A stretch of 34,011 nt of DNA from Spirochaetota bacterium (GTDB lineage Bacteria > Spirochaetota > Spirochaetia > Treponematales > Treponemataceae): the NCBI GenBank assembly GCA_023438065.1, contig JAEXRH010000009.1:1-34011 (forward strand), read 5' to 3'. The position numbers and the translations under genes are program-made. The notes beneath the pieces are model-generated. The model was not told where the DNA came from. It searched no databases and worked only from the letters and a program-made list of their open reading frames with translations. Below, one piece after another: positions 23,545-31,352 of the stretch (position 1 is its first letter; each line of letters begins with the position of its first letter).

Positions 23545-24989
23545 ACGAAACGCCCAAGGCCCTCAGGCTCCATATCGGCATCTTCGGCCGCGCGAACGTC
23601 GGGAAGTCGAGCGTTCTCAACCTCGTCACGGGACAGGACGCGGCGATCGTCTCGCCCGTCGCGGGGACGACGACCGACGTCGTCCGCAAGAGCATGGAGC
23701 TCCTTCCCCTCGGGCCGGTCACCTTCCTCGATACCGCCGGGATCGACGACGCGACCGAGCTCGCCGGCCTCCGCGTCGAGCGCACGAACGAGGCCCTCGC
23801 CGCGAGCGACGTCGCCTGCCTCGTCGTTGAGGCGGGCGCGTGGACGGAGTACGAGGAAGGCATCGCGCGCCGCTGCGAGGCCCAAAAAACGCCCGTCATC
23901 GTCATCGTCAACAAGACCGACCTCGCGCCCCCCGAGTCCGGGTGGCTCGCGGGAATCCGCGCGAGGCATCCCCGCCTCGTCGAGTGTTCCGCGACGCGCG
24001 CGGCCGCCGACGCGACCGAGCGCGAGGCCTTCATGCGCTCCCTGAAAGCGCATCTCCTCGACGCGGCGCCCGACGGCTTCCTCGAGCCTCCCGCGATCCT
24101 CGGCGACCTTCTTCCCTCCGGGAAGGGAATCCCGCTCGCCGTCCTCATCGTCCCGATCGACCTCCAGGCGCCGAAGGGTCGGCTCATCCTCCCCCAGGTG
24201 CAGGCGATCCGCGACGCGCTCGATTCCGACGCCGCCGTCGCGGTCGTGAAAGAACGCGAGTACCGGGCCTTCCTCGACCGTCTCGCGAGCCCGCCCGACC
24301 TCGTCGTGTGCGACTCGCAGATCGCGCTCAAGATGGTCGCTGACACCCCCGCGGGGATCCCCGCGACGACCTTCTCGATCCTCTTCTCCCGATTCAAGGG
24401 AGACATCGTCCGCATGGCCGAGGGCGCCGCCGCGCTCGCGACGCTCTCGAGCGGCGACCGCGTCCTCGTCGCCGAGGCCTGCAGCCACCACGCCCTCGAG
24501 GACGACATCGGCCGCGTGAAGATCCCCCGCTGGATCAGGCAATTCACCGGCTCCGGCGTCGAGATCTACCACGTCGCCGGCCGCGACTGGCCCGCCGACC
24601 TCGCGAAGTACCGCGTCGTCATCCACTGCGGCGGCTGCACCCTCACCAGGCGCGAGATGCTCGCCCGCATCGAGACCGCGCGCGTCTCGGGCGTCCCGGT
24701 CACCAACTACGGGATGGCGATCTCGGTTCTCCAGGGCGTCGTCGACCGCACCCTCTCGCCCTTCCCTTCGGCGCTCGAGGCGTACAGGCGCGCGAAGGAA
24801 TCCGCCGCGGGAGACCGCGCGCAAGCGACCATTCACCCCGCGACAAGCGATCACGCGAATGCGAGCTCGCAGCCAGCGCCGGGAGACCACGCGCAAGCGG
24901 CCATTCACCCCGCGACAAGCGATCACGCAAACGCGTGCTCATCCCCCGCCGCGGGCGAAACCGCGGCCGCGACAGGAGCGTCATCATGA
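23541..24989 (+). CDS. hydF: [FeFe]-hydrogenase maturation GTPase HydF
   Basis: 482 aa. The GTPase domain has GRANVGKS (G1, 16-23), TTTD (G2), DTAG (G3) and NKTD (G4). The C-terminal FeS domain has C314-S-H316 and HCGGC with His362, Cys363 and Cys366, the ligands of its [4Fe-4S] cluster. HydF is the scaffold that carries the diiron precursor to the hydrogenase. After family similarity ends near residue 415, about 60 low-complexity residues follow, encoded by two near-identical 72-bp units, so this protein is longer at its C-terminus than usual. The start overlaps the upstream lyase stop, and its stop overlaps the hydE start (both ATGA). Confidence 0.95.
   Translation: MNETPKALRLHIGIFGRANVGKSSVLNLVTGQDAAIVSPVAGTTTDVVRKSMELLPLGPVTFLDTAGIDDATELAGLRVERTNEALAASDVACLVVEAGAWTEYEEGIARRCEAQKTPVIVIVNKTDLAPPESGWLAGIRARHPRLVECSATRAAADATEREAFMRSLKAHLLDAAPDGFLEPPAILGDLLPSGKGIPLAVLIVPIDLQAPKGRLILPQVQAIRDALDSDAAVAVVKEREYRAFLDRLASPPDLVVCDSQIALKMVADTPAGIPATTFSILFSRFKGDIVRMAEGAAALATLSSGDRVLVAEACSHHALEDDIGRVKIPRWIRQFTGSGVEIYHVAGRDWPADLAKYRVVIHCGGCTLTRREMLARIETARVSGVPVTNYGMAISVLQGVVDRTLSPFPSALEAYRRAKESAAGDRAQATIHPATSDHANASSQPAPGDHAQAAIHPATSDHANACSSPAAGETAAATGASS
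24809..24952. repeat. Two 72-bp direct repeats in the 3' end of hydF
   Basis: Units begin at 24809 and 24881 with GGGAGACCRCGCGCAAGCG and stay almost identical for about 54 bp. The 72-bp period keeps the frame and encodes GDxAQAxIHPATSDHANA twice. A third, degenerate copy (GGGGAGTCACGCGGATGAGC, 25098-25129) lies in the 5' part of hydE. Confidence 0.88.
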
Positions 24990-26167
24990 TAAGAAAGGAA
25001 TTCGAAACCGCGCTCGACCGCGCGATCGCCTTCGGCCTTGACGCCGCGGCGACGCGCGCGCGGGAAGCGACGCGGAATGAATCGAATGCCCCCTCACGGG
25101 GAGTCACGCGGATGAGCGCGACCATTTCCGAGCCCTCCGACCCCATCCTCGCCGACCTCGAACTCGTCCTCGCCGCGACCGATCCGGACGAGACCGCGCT
25201 TCTCGACCGGACGGCGGCCGAAATCCGCGACGCCGAGTGCGGAAGGCGCATGGTGCTCCGCGGCCTCGTCGAGTTCTCGAGCGCGTGCGCGAACGACTGC
25301 CGGTACTGCGGCCTCAACCGCAACAACGGGAACGCCGAGCGCTATCGCCTCACGAAGGAAGAGATACTCGAATGCGCGGAGATGATCGCGGAATCGAACA
25401 TCCGCACGATCGTCCTCCAGTCGGGCGAGGACCGCGCCCCGGCCGGCTTCCTCGCCGAGGTCGTCCGCGAGATCAAAACACGGTACGACATGGCTATCAC
25501 CCTTTCCGCGGGCGAGCGATCGCGCGAGGACTTCGCGCTCTGGAAGGACGCGGGCGCCGACCGCTATCTCATGCGCGTCGAGAGTTCCGACCCCGCGCTC
25601 TACGCGAGCCTCCACGAGGGCCGCACCCTCGAGACGCGGCTCCGCTGCCTCGACGACCTTCAATCGCTCGGCTTCCAGACCGGAAGCGGCATCATGGTCG
25701 GCCCGCCCGGACAGACCCTCGCGCACATCGCGCGCGACATCGTCTTCTTCTCGACGCGCGACTTCGACATGATCGGGATCGGGCCGTTCATCCCGCACCC
25801 CGACACGCCCTTCCGCGCCGAGCCCTCAGGCTCCGTCCGCCTCACCCTTTCGACGGTCGCCCTCACCCGCGTCGTCACCCGGAATTCCTGGCTCCCCGCG
25901 ACGACCGCGCTCGGGAGCATGGACAGGGATTATCGCGTCGACGCCCTCCGCGCGGGCGCGAACGTCGTCATGCCGAATTTCTCGCCCGTGTCGGTAAAGA
26001 AGAAATACGAGATCTATCCCGGGAAGCGATGCCTCACCGAGCGGACGGGGGCCTGCGCCGGCTGCATGGAAGGCCTCGCGCGCGCCGCGGGACTCGCGCT
26101 CGACCGGTCGCGCGCGGACTCGCTCAAGGCGGCCCGAGAGGGCCCTATCGCGCGCGATAATCCCTGA
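24986..26167 (+). CDS. hydE: [FeFe]-hydrogenase maturase HydE (radical SAM)
   Basis: 393 aa. The radical-SAM cluster motif CANDCRYC has Cys101, Cys105 and Cys108, and MVLRGLVEFSS leads into it as in other HydE proteins. HydE acts on the cysteine-bound iron product of HydG on the way to the azadithiolate-bridged cluster. The ATG at 24986 is supported by AGGAG 7 nt upstream and by its overlap with the hydF stop. Between residues about 20 and 50 there is an Ala/Arg/Ser-rich insertion not expected in the family, encoded by a degenerate copy of the repeat in hydF. A shorter start at 25112 would omit it but has weaker spacing. The 3' end overlaps the convergent MBL gene by 23 bp. Confidence 0.93.
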   Translation: MIRKEFETALDRAIAFGLDAAATRAREATRNESNAPSRGVTRMSATISEPSDPILADLELVLAATDPDETALLDRTAAEIRDAECGRRMVLRGLVEFSSACANDCRYCGLNRNNGNAERYRLTKEEILECAEMIAESNIRTIVLQSGEDRAPAGFLAEVVREIKTRYDMAITLSAGERSREDFALWKDAGADRYLMRVESSDPALYASLHEGRTLETRLRCLDDLQSLGFQTGSGIMVGPPGQTLAHIARDIVFFSTRDFDMIGIGPFIPHPDTPFRAEPSGSVRLTLSTVALTRVVTRNSWLPATTALGSMDRDYRVDALRAGANVVMPNFSPVSVKKKYEIYPGKRCLTERTGACAGCMEGLARAAGLALDRSRADSLKAAREGPIARDNP

Positions 26168-26879
26168 GGATCCCGTAATGCGCCGAGAGTATGGTGACCG
26201 GGACCTTCAGTTCCGGCCGGGCGAAGAGCCTCTCGATCGAGCGCGCGGCCTCCCCGGAGTCCATGTTGAAAAAATCGCTGAAGACCCCGATCCTGCCGTC
26301 GCGAATCCCGAGCGCGTCGCCCGTCACGAGATACGCGCCGTCGACGAGATAGCACGTCGACCCCGGCGTGTGTCCCGGCGTCACGAGCGCCTCGATCTCG
26401 CGACTCCCGATTCGCGTGACCTCGCCGTCTCGAAGCGTCTGGTACTGACCGTCAAACCTGTTGTTGAAGACGAACGCGCGGTGCGCCTTCCCGCTCGCGA
26501 GCGGGACCTCCTCGCCCGAGAGGTACCGAACGGCGTTCGGGAAGCGCGAAACCGCCGCGACGTGGTCGTAGTCCGAATGCGTGAGGAAAACCGCCTTCAC
26601 CTCGGACGCCCGGATACCCATGCCCTCGAGCGCGTCGACAAGCCGCGCCGCGTCCGTGCCGGCGTCGAAAAGAATCCATGAACCGTTCGCGTCGAACGCC
26701 CATACGTTCACGAAATCGTCCCTGATCGCGACGATCCCGTCCGCTATCCTTCCCGTGTCGACGGGCGTAAAATCCGCCATCGCCTTCCTGCTCGAATAGA
26801 GATACCACCACGTCGGGATCCCGAGCGCGACGGCGACGATAACCGCGACCGCGAGCGCGGTCTTTGCCCTTTTTTTCAT
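26145..26879 (-). CDS. Membrane-anchored MBL-fold metallohydrolase
   Basis: 244 aa. One N-terminal transmembrane helix (about 7-28) anchors the protein, leaving the catalytic domain probably outside the cytoplasmic membrane. The metallo-beta-lactamase motif reads THSDYDH, so the second His of HxHxDH is Asp, a variant seen in some subgroups. Further ligands are likely in TPGHTPGS, VTGDALG and the C-terminal SAHYG. The substrate is unknown. AAGGAG precedes the ATG at 26879, and a minus-strand TATAGT (26912-26907) is a possible own -10 box. It lies downstream of yjbQ on the same strand with an 89-bp gap. Confidence 0.82.
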   Translation of the reverse strand: MKKRAKTALAVAVIVAVALGIPTWWYLYSSRKAMADFTPVDTGRIADGIVAIRDDFVNVWAFDANGSWILFDAGTDAARLVDALEGMGIRASEVKAVFLTHSDYDHVAAVSRFPNAVRYLSGEEVPLASGKAHRAFVFNNRFDGQYQTLRDGEVTRIGSREIEALVTPGHTPGSTCYLVDGAYLVTGDALGIRDGRIGVFSDFFNMDSGEAARSIERLFARPELKVPVTILSAHYGILRDYRAR

Positions 26880-26968
26880 GCGAGTCTCCTTTTTGTATCG
26901 AGACCCACTATATCGCGAGACGCCCCGCTTTTCATCCAACGGGACCCGGTTGAGAGGGCCTGAGGGGA

Positions 26969-27364
26969 CTAGCCTTTCGTGACCTTCACCAAGTACCGCC
27001 TGTCGCGCGGACCGTCGAACTCGCAAAACCAGATCCCCTGCCAGGTGCCGAGCACCGGTTTTCCGCCCCGGACGATCACCGTGACCGACGAGCCGACGCA
27101 CGAGGCCTTGAGGTGGGCGCTCGAGTTTCCCTCGCCGTGCCGGAACTCGGCGCGGTCCGGGAAGGCGCGGTCGAGGCCGAGAAGCATGTCATGCACGACG
27201 TCGGGATCGGCGTTCTCGTTGATCGTGAGCCCGGCCGTCGTGTGCGGGCAATAGACGAGGCAAAGCCCCTCGTCAACCCCGCTTTTCGCGATCGCCCGCG
27301 CGACCTCCTCCGTCACGTTCGTGAATCCCTCGCGCGCCGTCCGTACGCCAAACTCGTATATCAT
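26969..27364 (-). CDS. yjbQ: YjbQ/UPF0047 family protein
   Basis: 131 aa, the full length of this small, widely conserved family. Characteristic segments are YCPHTTAGLTINENAD and GEGNSSAHLKASCVGSS, followed by GTWQGIWFCEFDGPR. The conserved His and acidic residues form a trimer-interface site; weak thiamine-phosphate synthase activity has been reported for some members, but the main role is uncertain. The start overlaps the stop of the upstream transferase gene as ATGA, indicating coupled translation. Confidence 0.93.
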   Translation of the reverse strand: MIYEFGVRTAREGFTNVTEEVARAIAKSGVDEGLCLVYCPHTTAGLTINENADPDVVHDMLLGLDRAFPDRAEFRHGEGNSSAHLKASCVGSSVTVIVRGGKPVLGTWQGIWFCEFDGPRDRRYLVKVTKG

Positions 27365-28092
27365 TCGCTTCCTCCGTCATCGCCTGCCTGCCAGCTTCCC
27401 CCGCGCGCGATCTCGTGCGGCGCGAAGCCCGCCTTGTACGCCATCTTCCGGCAACCCGCCACCCAGAACCCGAGATAGTACCAGCGCATCCCGAGCGAGC
27501 GGGCGATCGCGCACTCCGCGAGCACCGAAAAGACCCCGAGGCTCCGCGCCGCTTCGGCGGGGTCGAAGGCGAAGTACACGCTCGAAAGCCCGTCAGGGAG
27601 CGCGTCGAGAAACCCGAGCGCGACGAGCGAGCCGTCCTGCTTCCGGTACCGCGCGATGCGTCCCTCAACCGCCGACTCTATATAGGACGCGCGGTACCCC
27701 GCCTCGTCGAAGCCGCTTGAGTCACCGGGATGCCGGGCGGCGAGATACCGCCTGAAAAGCAGAAAATCCTCTTCCGTGAACTCGAGTTCGCCCACGGTCA
27801 CCGAAAGGTCGGCGTTCGCCCGCGCCGCGCGCCGCTGGCTTTTCGAGGGCGCGAGGTTTCGCGCGTCGACCCTGATCGGCACGCAGGCGTCGCACCCGTC
27901 GCACCGGTTCCGGTAGAAGACGCGGCCCGATCGCCGCCACCCGTCCGCGAGCGCGACCTCGTAAACGCCCGCGTCGAGACTCTCGCACGAGAACGCGCTC
28001 ACGACGCGCGCGGTTTCCATCCCGTAGGGGCACGGACCCCACTCGTACCTCGTTTCCTTCAGGCGGTCCAGGACCGCGACGGCTTCTTCCAT
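27361..28092 (-). CDS. bpt: Bpt-type leucyl/arginyl-tRNA-protein transferase
   Basis: 243 aa. The family transfers an amino acid from tRNA to the N-terminus of proteins, marking them for degradation by the N-end rule; bacterial Bpt usually adds Leu to Asp or Glu. The conserved CPYGMETARVV, the cysteine-rich RNRCDGCDACVPIRVD and FLDALPDGLSSVYFAFDP are present. I choose the ATG at 28092 rather than an upstream ATG at 28146, because the longer form would run through both divergent promoters. A minus-strand TATACT lies 9 nt before the chosen ATG with no ribosome site, so the mRNA may be leaderless. Confidence 0.88.
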   Translation of the reverse strand: MEEAVAVLDRLKETRYEWGPCPYGMETARVVSAFSCESLDAGVYEVALADGWRRSGRVFYRNRCDGCDACVPIRVDARNLAPSKSQRRAARANADLSVTVGELEFTEEDFLLFRRYLAARHPGDSSGFDEAGYRASYIESAVEGRIARYRKQDGSLVALGFLDALPDGLSSVYFAFDPAEAARSLGVFSVLAECAIARSLGMRWYYLGFWVAGCRKMAYKAGFAPHEIARGGSWQAGDDGGSE

Positions 28093-28101
28093 ACGCCGAA
28101 G

Positions 28102-28131
28102 AGTATAGCGCGGGATCGTCCCGCTTGTCAT
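28102..28131 (-). promoter_or_regulatory. Promoter of bpt with a palindrome in its spacer
   Basis: ATGACA (28131-28126) and TATACT (28107-28102) on the minus strand are 18 bp apart. The spacer holds GCGGGA-TCG-TCCCGC (28110-28124), a 6-bp inverted repeat. The -35 hexamer overlaps that of marR on the other strand. Confidence 0.5.
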
Positions 28132-28153
28132 TTGTTGTATATACAACTACTAT
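28125..28153 (+). promoter_or_regulatory. Promoter and operator of marR
   Basis: TTGTCA (28125-28130) and TACTAT (28148-28153) are 17 bp apart, and the perfect 14-bp palindrome GTTGTATATACAAC (28134-28147) fills the spacer. A bound MarR dimer there would block RNA polymerase, the usual autorepression arrangement in this family. Confidence 0.68.
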
Positions 28154-28162
28154 CGAGCTTGC

Positions 28163-28654
28163 ATGAAACCGATGAAGAAAAGCCCTGCCCCGCCCGATAC
28201 CCCGGAATCCTCGCCGGGCGGCGGCCACCTCATCACGAAGGTCACCCAACTCGGGAGCCGCGTCTTCGCCCGCCTCCTCAAGGACGCCGGGATCGACGAC
28301 ATCAACCCCGGCCAGGGCCGCATCCTCTATGTTCTCTGGAAAAAGGACGGCATCGCGATGAAGGAGCTCGCGCAGGCGACCGGCCACGAAAAATCGAGCC
28401 TCTCGATCATGCTCGACCGCCTCGAGACCGAGGGCAAGATCGTCCGCGCGCGCGACGAAGCCGACCGACGGACCACCCTCGTCTTCCTTTCCGAGCCCAC
28501 GCGCAAACGGCAGGACGAGTTCGCCCGCGTCTCCGACGCCATGACCGCCCTCTATTACGAAGGCTTCACGAACCCCGAGATCGCGCGCTTCGAGTCCTAC
28601 CTTTCCCGCATCCTCGAAAACCTCGAGCGCCGCGAGGCCGAGAACCGCGCGTAA
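28163..28654 (+). CDS. MarR-family transcriptional regulator
   Basis: 163 aa. The winged helix-turn-helix is clear: INPGQGRILYVLWKKDGIAMKELAQATGHEKSSLS for the helices and recognition helix, then LDRLETEGKIVRARDEADRRTTLVFLSE for the wing. Dimerisation helices lie at both ends. MarR proteins sense small ligands or oxidation; no cysteine is present, so redox sensing by thiols is unlikely. No transporter or enzyme gene is co-directional behind it. Its likely targets are itself and perhaps bpt through the shared promoter region. A -10 box 9 nt before the ATG and no ribosome site suggest a leaderless mRNA. Confidence 0.9.
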   Translation: MKPMKKSPAPPDTPESSPGGGHLITKVTQLGSRVFARLLKDAGIDDINPGQGRILYVLWKKDGIAMKELAQATGHEKSSLSIMLDRLETEGKIVRARDEADRRTTLVFLSEPTRKRQDEFARVSDAMTALYYEGFTNPEIARFESYLSRILENLERREAENRA

Positions 28655-28695
28655 AAAAAACGACCCGGAAAACCTTTTCGGCGTTCCCCGGGTCG
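28653..28695 (-). terminator. Minus-strand terminator downstream of nfnB
   Basis: Read on the minus strand, CGACCCGG (28695-28688) pairs with CCGGGTCG (28668-28661), followed by eight T (28660-28653). On the plus strand it directly abuts the marR stop and may also act on that transcript, though without a T-run. Confidence 0.7.
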
Positions 28696-28742
28696 CTTGC
28701 ATTTAAATAACGATACTCGCGTTACGCGGCTAACCCCGCGCG

Positions 28743-28772
28743 CTATTTTCCCGTCAAGTACTCATTAATGTT
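28743..28772 (-). pseudogene. Remnant of a duplicated nfnB 3' end
   Basis: On the minus strand this piece reads N-I-N-E-Y-L-T-G-K-stop, nearly the same as the true nfnB end (S-I-N-E-Y-L-A-G-K-stop at 28927-28956), with 19 of 24 bases identical over the core. The frame is interrupted directly upstream, so it is not translated as a gene. Confidence 0.65.
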
Positions 28773-28810
28773 CAGTCACTGGTTTTGCCTTCCTGCGAAA
28801 CCATTGACAT

Positions 28811-28838
28811 CGGGGAATCCCGCAAACGGGATTCCCCG
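28811..28838 (-). terminator. Strong hairpin 89 bp downstream of nfnB
   Basis: CGGGGAATCCCG (28811-28822) pairs perfectly with CGGGATTCCCCG (28827-28838) over a CAAA loop, a 12-bp stem. No T-run follows on either strand, so it may stabilise the mRNA end rather than terminate. The rest of 28655-28926 holds only the repeats and remnant listed here. Confidence 0.55.
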
Positions 28839-28926
28839 GGTCGCTTAGCGCGCGCCGTCCCTGGCGCGCAGCACGTTCAGTTCATATCCAGCTGAAATCA
28901 TCACATGAAGCGAATCACGCCACATG

Positions 28927-30414
28927 CTACTTTCCCGCGAGATACTCATTGATGCTTTTCGCAGCCTTCCGTCCCTCGCCCATCGCGAGGATGACGGTCG
29001 CCGCGCCGAGGACGATATCGCCGCCCGCCCACACGCGCGCGATGCTCGTCCGCTGCTCGCCGTCGACGACGATGTTCCCGCGCTTGGTGACCTCGAGCCC
29101 CGCTGTCGTCTGCGCCATGAGGGGATTCGACTCGTTCCCGAGCGCGACGATCATCGCGTCGATCGGAAGCTCCTTTTCGGTCCCCGGCTTCGCGACCGGG
29201 CTCCGCCTTCCCGAGGCGTCAGGTTCCCCGAGCTCGTAGTCGAGGAGCTCGACCGCGCGAACCTTCCCCTCGGCGTCGGCGAGGAAGCGGGTCGGGTTTT
29301 TGAGGAAGAGGAACTCGACGCCCTCCTCCTCGGCGTGCGCGATCTCCTCCGCGCGCGCGGGCATCTCGTCCCGCGTTCTCCGGTAGACGCAGTACACCTT
29401 CTCGGCCCCGAGCCTGAGGGCCATGCGGCACGCGTCCATCGCGACGTTCCCGCCGCCCACGACCCCGACGACCTTCGCCGGGTAGAGGGGCGTCGCCGCC
29501 TTCTCCGCGTCGTACGCCTTCATGAGGTTCGCGCGCGTGAGGTACTCGTTCGCGCTGAACACCCCGATGAGGTTCTCGCCCGGGATGTCCATGAACTTCG
29601 GGAGTCCCGCGCCCGTGCCGACGAAGGCCGCGTCGTAACCCTCGCGGTCGAGGAGCTCGGCGAGGGTCTCGGTCCTTCCCACGAGGAAGTTCGTCCGGAA
29701 GACGACCCCCATCGACTTGAGAAGCTCGACCTCCTTCCGCACGATCTCCTTCGGGAGCCTGAACTCCGGGATCCCGTAAACCATGACGCCTCCCGTTTTG
29801 TGGAAGGCCTCGAACACGGTGACCTCGTGCCCCTCGCGCCTCACGTCAGCGGCGACGGTGAGTCCCGCCGGTCCCGAGCCGACGATCGCGACCCGCTTTC
29901 CCGTCGACTTCGCGACCTCAGGCACCGTGATGAGATCGCGCTCGCGCTCCCAGTCCGCGACGAACCGCTCGAGCCGCCCGATCGCGACCGCCTTGTCGAC
30001 GTCCTTGAGCGCCTTCCCGAGGGTACAGGTGCTCTGGCACTGCTTCTCCTGCGGGCACACCCGCCCGCATATCGCCGGAAGGAGATTGGTCGTCTTGATG
30101 ACGTCGACCGCCTTTTTGAACTCGCCCTTCTCGACGAGCTTCACGAATTCCGGGATCGGCACCGCGACCGGGCACGAGGCCACGCAGGGCTTGTTCTTGC
30201 AGTCGAGGCACCGCGCGGCCTCGCAGCGCGCCTGCTCCTCGGTATACCCGAGCGCAACCTCGCCCATCTCCCGCGCGCGGATCACCGGGTCCCTCGTCGC
30301 CATCTCCTCCGCCGGAATCGCCATCCGCTCCTTCGGCGACAGCTCGCGCCCCGCGAGCGACTCCCAGCGCGCGCGCGCTTCCTTCCCGAGTTCCTCTTTC
30401 GTCTTCCCGCTCAT
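28927..30414 (-). CDS. nfnB: NfnB: NADPH-binding flavoprotein subunit of the bifurcating transhydrogenase
   Basis: 495 aa, homologous to the small subunit of glutamate synthase. The N-terminus has two cysteine clusters for [4Fe-4S] centres (RCLDCKNKPCVASCPVAVPIP and CGRVCPQEKQCQSTC). A first FAD motif VGSGPAGLTVAADV follows near 177, then GGVMVYGIPEFRLPK, a second dinucleotide motif VVGGGNVAMDACR near 321 and the closing AGGDIVLGAATVI. Next to NfnA this indicates NADH-dependent reduced ferredoxin:NADP oxidoreductase rather than glutamate synthase; no gltB large subunit is present here. The start overlaps the nfnA stop (ATGA). Confidence 0.92.
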   Translation of the reverse strand: MSGKTKEELGKEARARWESLAGRELSPKERMAIPAEEMATRDPVIRAREMGEVALGYTEEQARCEAARCLDCKNKPCVASCPVAVPIPEFVKLVEKGEFKKAVDVIKTTNLLPAICGRVCPQEKQCQSTCTLGKALKDVDKAVAIGRLERFVADWERERDLITVPEVAKSTGKRVAIVGSGPAGLTVAADVRREGHEVTVFEAFHKTGGVMVYGIPEFRLPKEIVRKEVELLKSMGVVFRTNFLVGRTETLAELLDREGYDAAFVGTGAGLPKFMDIPGENLIGVFSANEYLTRANLMKAYDAEKAATPLYPAKVVGVVGGGNVAMDACRMALRLGAEKVYCVYRRTRDEMPARAEEIAHAEEEGVEFLFLKNPTRFLADAEGKVRAVELLDYELGEPDASGRRSPVAKPGTEKELPIDAMIVALGNESNPLMAQTTAGLEVTKRGNIVVDGEQRTSIARVWAGGDIVLGAATVILAMGEGRKAAKSINEYLAGK

Positions 30415-31352
30415 CGCGCGCCTCCCGAACCGCTACCTGCCCCGACCGGGGAACTTTCCCCCGCGCCGACTGAGGCCTTGCCCGCTTCAGCCTTCTCGTC
30501 CGGATCCCCGATCTTTTCGGCCTCCATCTCGAGGTGACACCGCTTGTGGTCGAGCTCCTCGCGCGCCTTATAGGCCTTCATCCGCGACATCATGTTGTCG
30601 AAATCGACCTGGTGCCCGTCGAACTCCGGGCCGTCGACGCAGACGAACCTCGTCTTCCCGCCGACCGTCACCCGGCAGCCGCCGCACATCCCGGTCCCGT
30701 CGATCATGATCGTGTTGAGCGACACGACCGTGTGAACGCCATAGGGCTTCGTCGTCGCCGCGCAGAATTTCATCATTATGGGCGGCCCGATCGCCACCGC
30801 TTCGGCCGGGGGATTCGCGCTCTCGCAGAGCTCCTTGAGCGGCTCAGTCACGAGGCATTTTCTTCCATATGAGCCGTCGTCCGTCACGACGATCACCTCG
30901 TCCGCGGCCGCGCGCATCTCGCTCTCGAATATCAAAAGGTCCTTCGTTCGCGCCCCGATGATCGCGATAACCTTGTTGCCCGCGTCCTTGTGCGCCTTCA
31001 CGATCGGGTAAAGCGGCGCCACGCCGATACCTCCGCCGACGCAAACGACCGTCCCCACTTTATGAATGTCGGTGGGACGCCCGAGCGGCCCGAGAATCGC
31101 CTCTATATGATCGCCGACCTCTTTCAGCGCGAGCTTGTGCGTGGTCGACCCGACCGTCTGAAAGACGAGCGCGATCCACCCTTCGTCCGCGTTCGCGTCC
31201 GCTATCGTGAGCGGGATCCGCTCCCCGTAATCGACGTCAATCTGGACGAGCACGAACTGCCCCGCCCGCCGGTTCCGCGCGATCTCCGGCGCCCGTACGC
31301 GGAGGTAGTAAACCTCCTCCGAAAACCGCTTCTTCTCGAGAATCGTATGCAT
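30411..31352 (-). CDS. nfnA: NfnA: NAD-binding flavoprotein subunit of the bifurcating transhydrogenase
   Basis: 313 aa, ferredoxin-NADP reductase-like fold as in the dihydroorotate dehydrogenase electron-transfer subunit. RIPLTIAD binds FAD, VCVGGGIGVAPLYPIVK binds NAD, and DGTGMCGGCRV with FVCVDGPEFDGHQVDF carries the four-cysteine-type [2Fe-2S] site. With NfnB it couples NADH and reduced ferredoxin oxidation to NADP reduction, or the reverse. A Gly/Ser/Ala-rich tail of about 30 residues extends beyond the usual end. The ribosome site before the ATG is only moderate (AAGGGGA). Confidence 0.92.
   Translation of the reverse strand: MHTILEKKRFSEEVYYLRVRAPEIARNRRAGQFVLVQIDVDYGERIPLTIADANADEGWIALVFQTVGSTTHKLALKEVGDHIEAILGPLGRPTDIHKVGTVVCVGGGIGVAPLYPIVKAHKDAGNKVIAIIGARTKDLLIFESEMRAAADEVIVVTDDGSYGRKCLVTEPLKELCESANPPAEAVAIGPPIMMKFCAATTKPYGVHTVVSLNTIMIDGTGMCGGCRVTVGGKTRFVCVDGPEFDGHQVDFDNMMSRMKAYKAREELDHKRCHLEMEAEKIGDPDEKAEAGKASVGAGESSPVGAGSGSGGAR

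Larger units (their letters stand above)
28684..28846. repeat. 15-bp direct repeat in the two terminator hairpins after nfnB
   Basis: TTCCCCGGGTCGCTT occurs at 28684-28698 and 28832-28846. Each copy lies in the 3' region behind one version of the nfnB C-terminus, which supports a tandem duplication of the gene end plus terminator. Confidence 0.7.

Noticed and set aside
28093..28146. Longer start of the Bpt-type transferase
   Set aside because: It would run through the -10 and -35 elements of both divergent promoters and the marR operator, and adds no conserved sequence.
28927..30414. Glutamate synthase small subunit as the function of the 28927-30414 gene
   Set aside because: It is coupled to an NfnA-type gene and there is no large glutamate synthase subunit, so NfnB is the better assignment.
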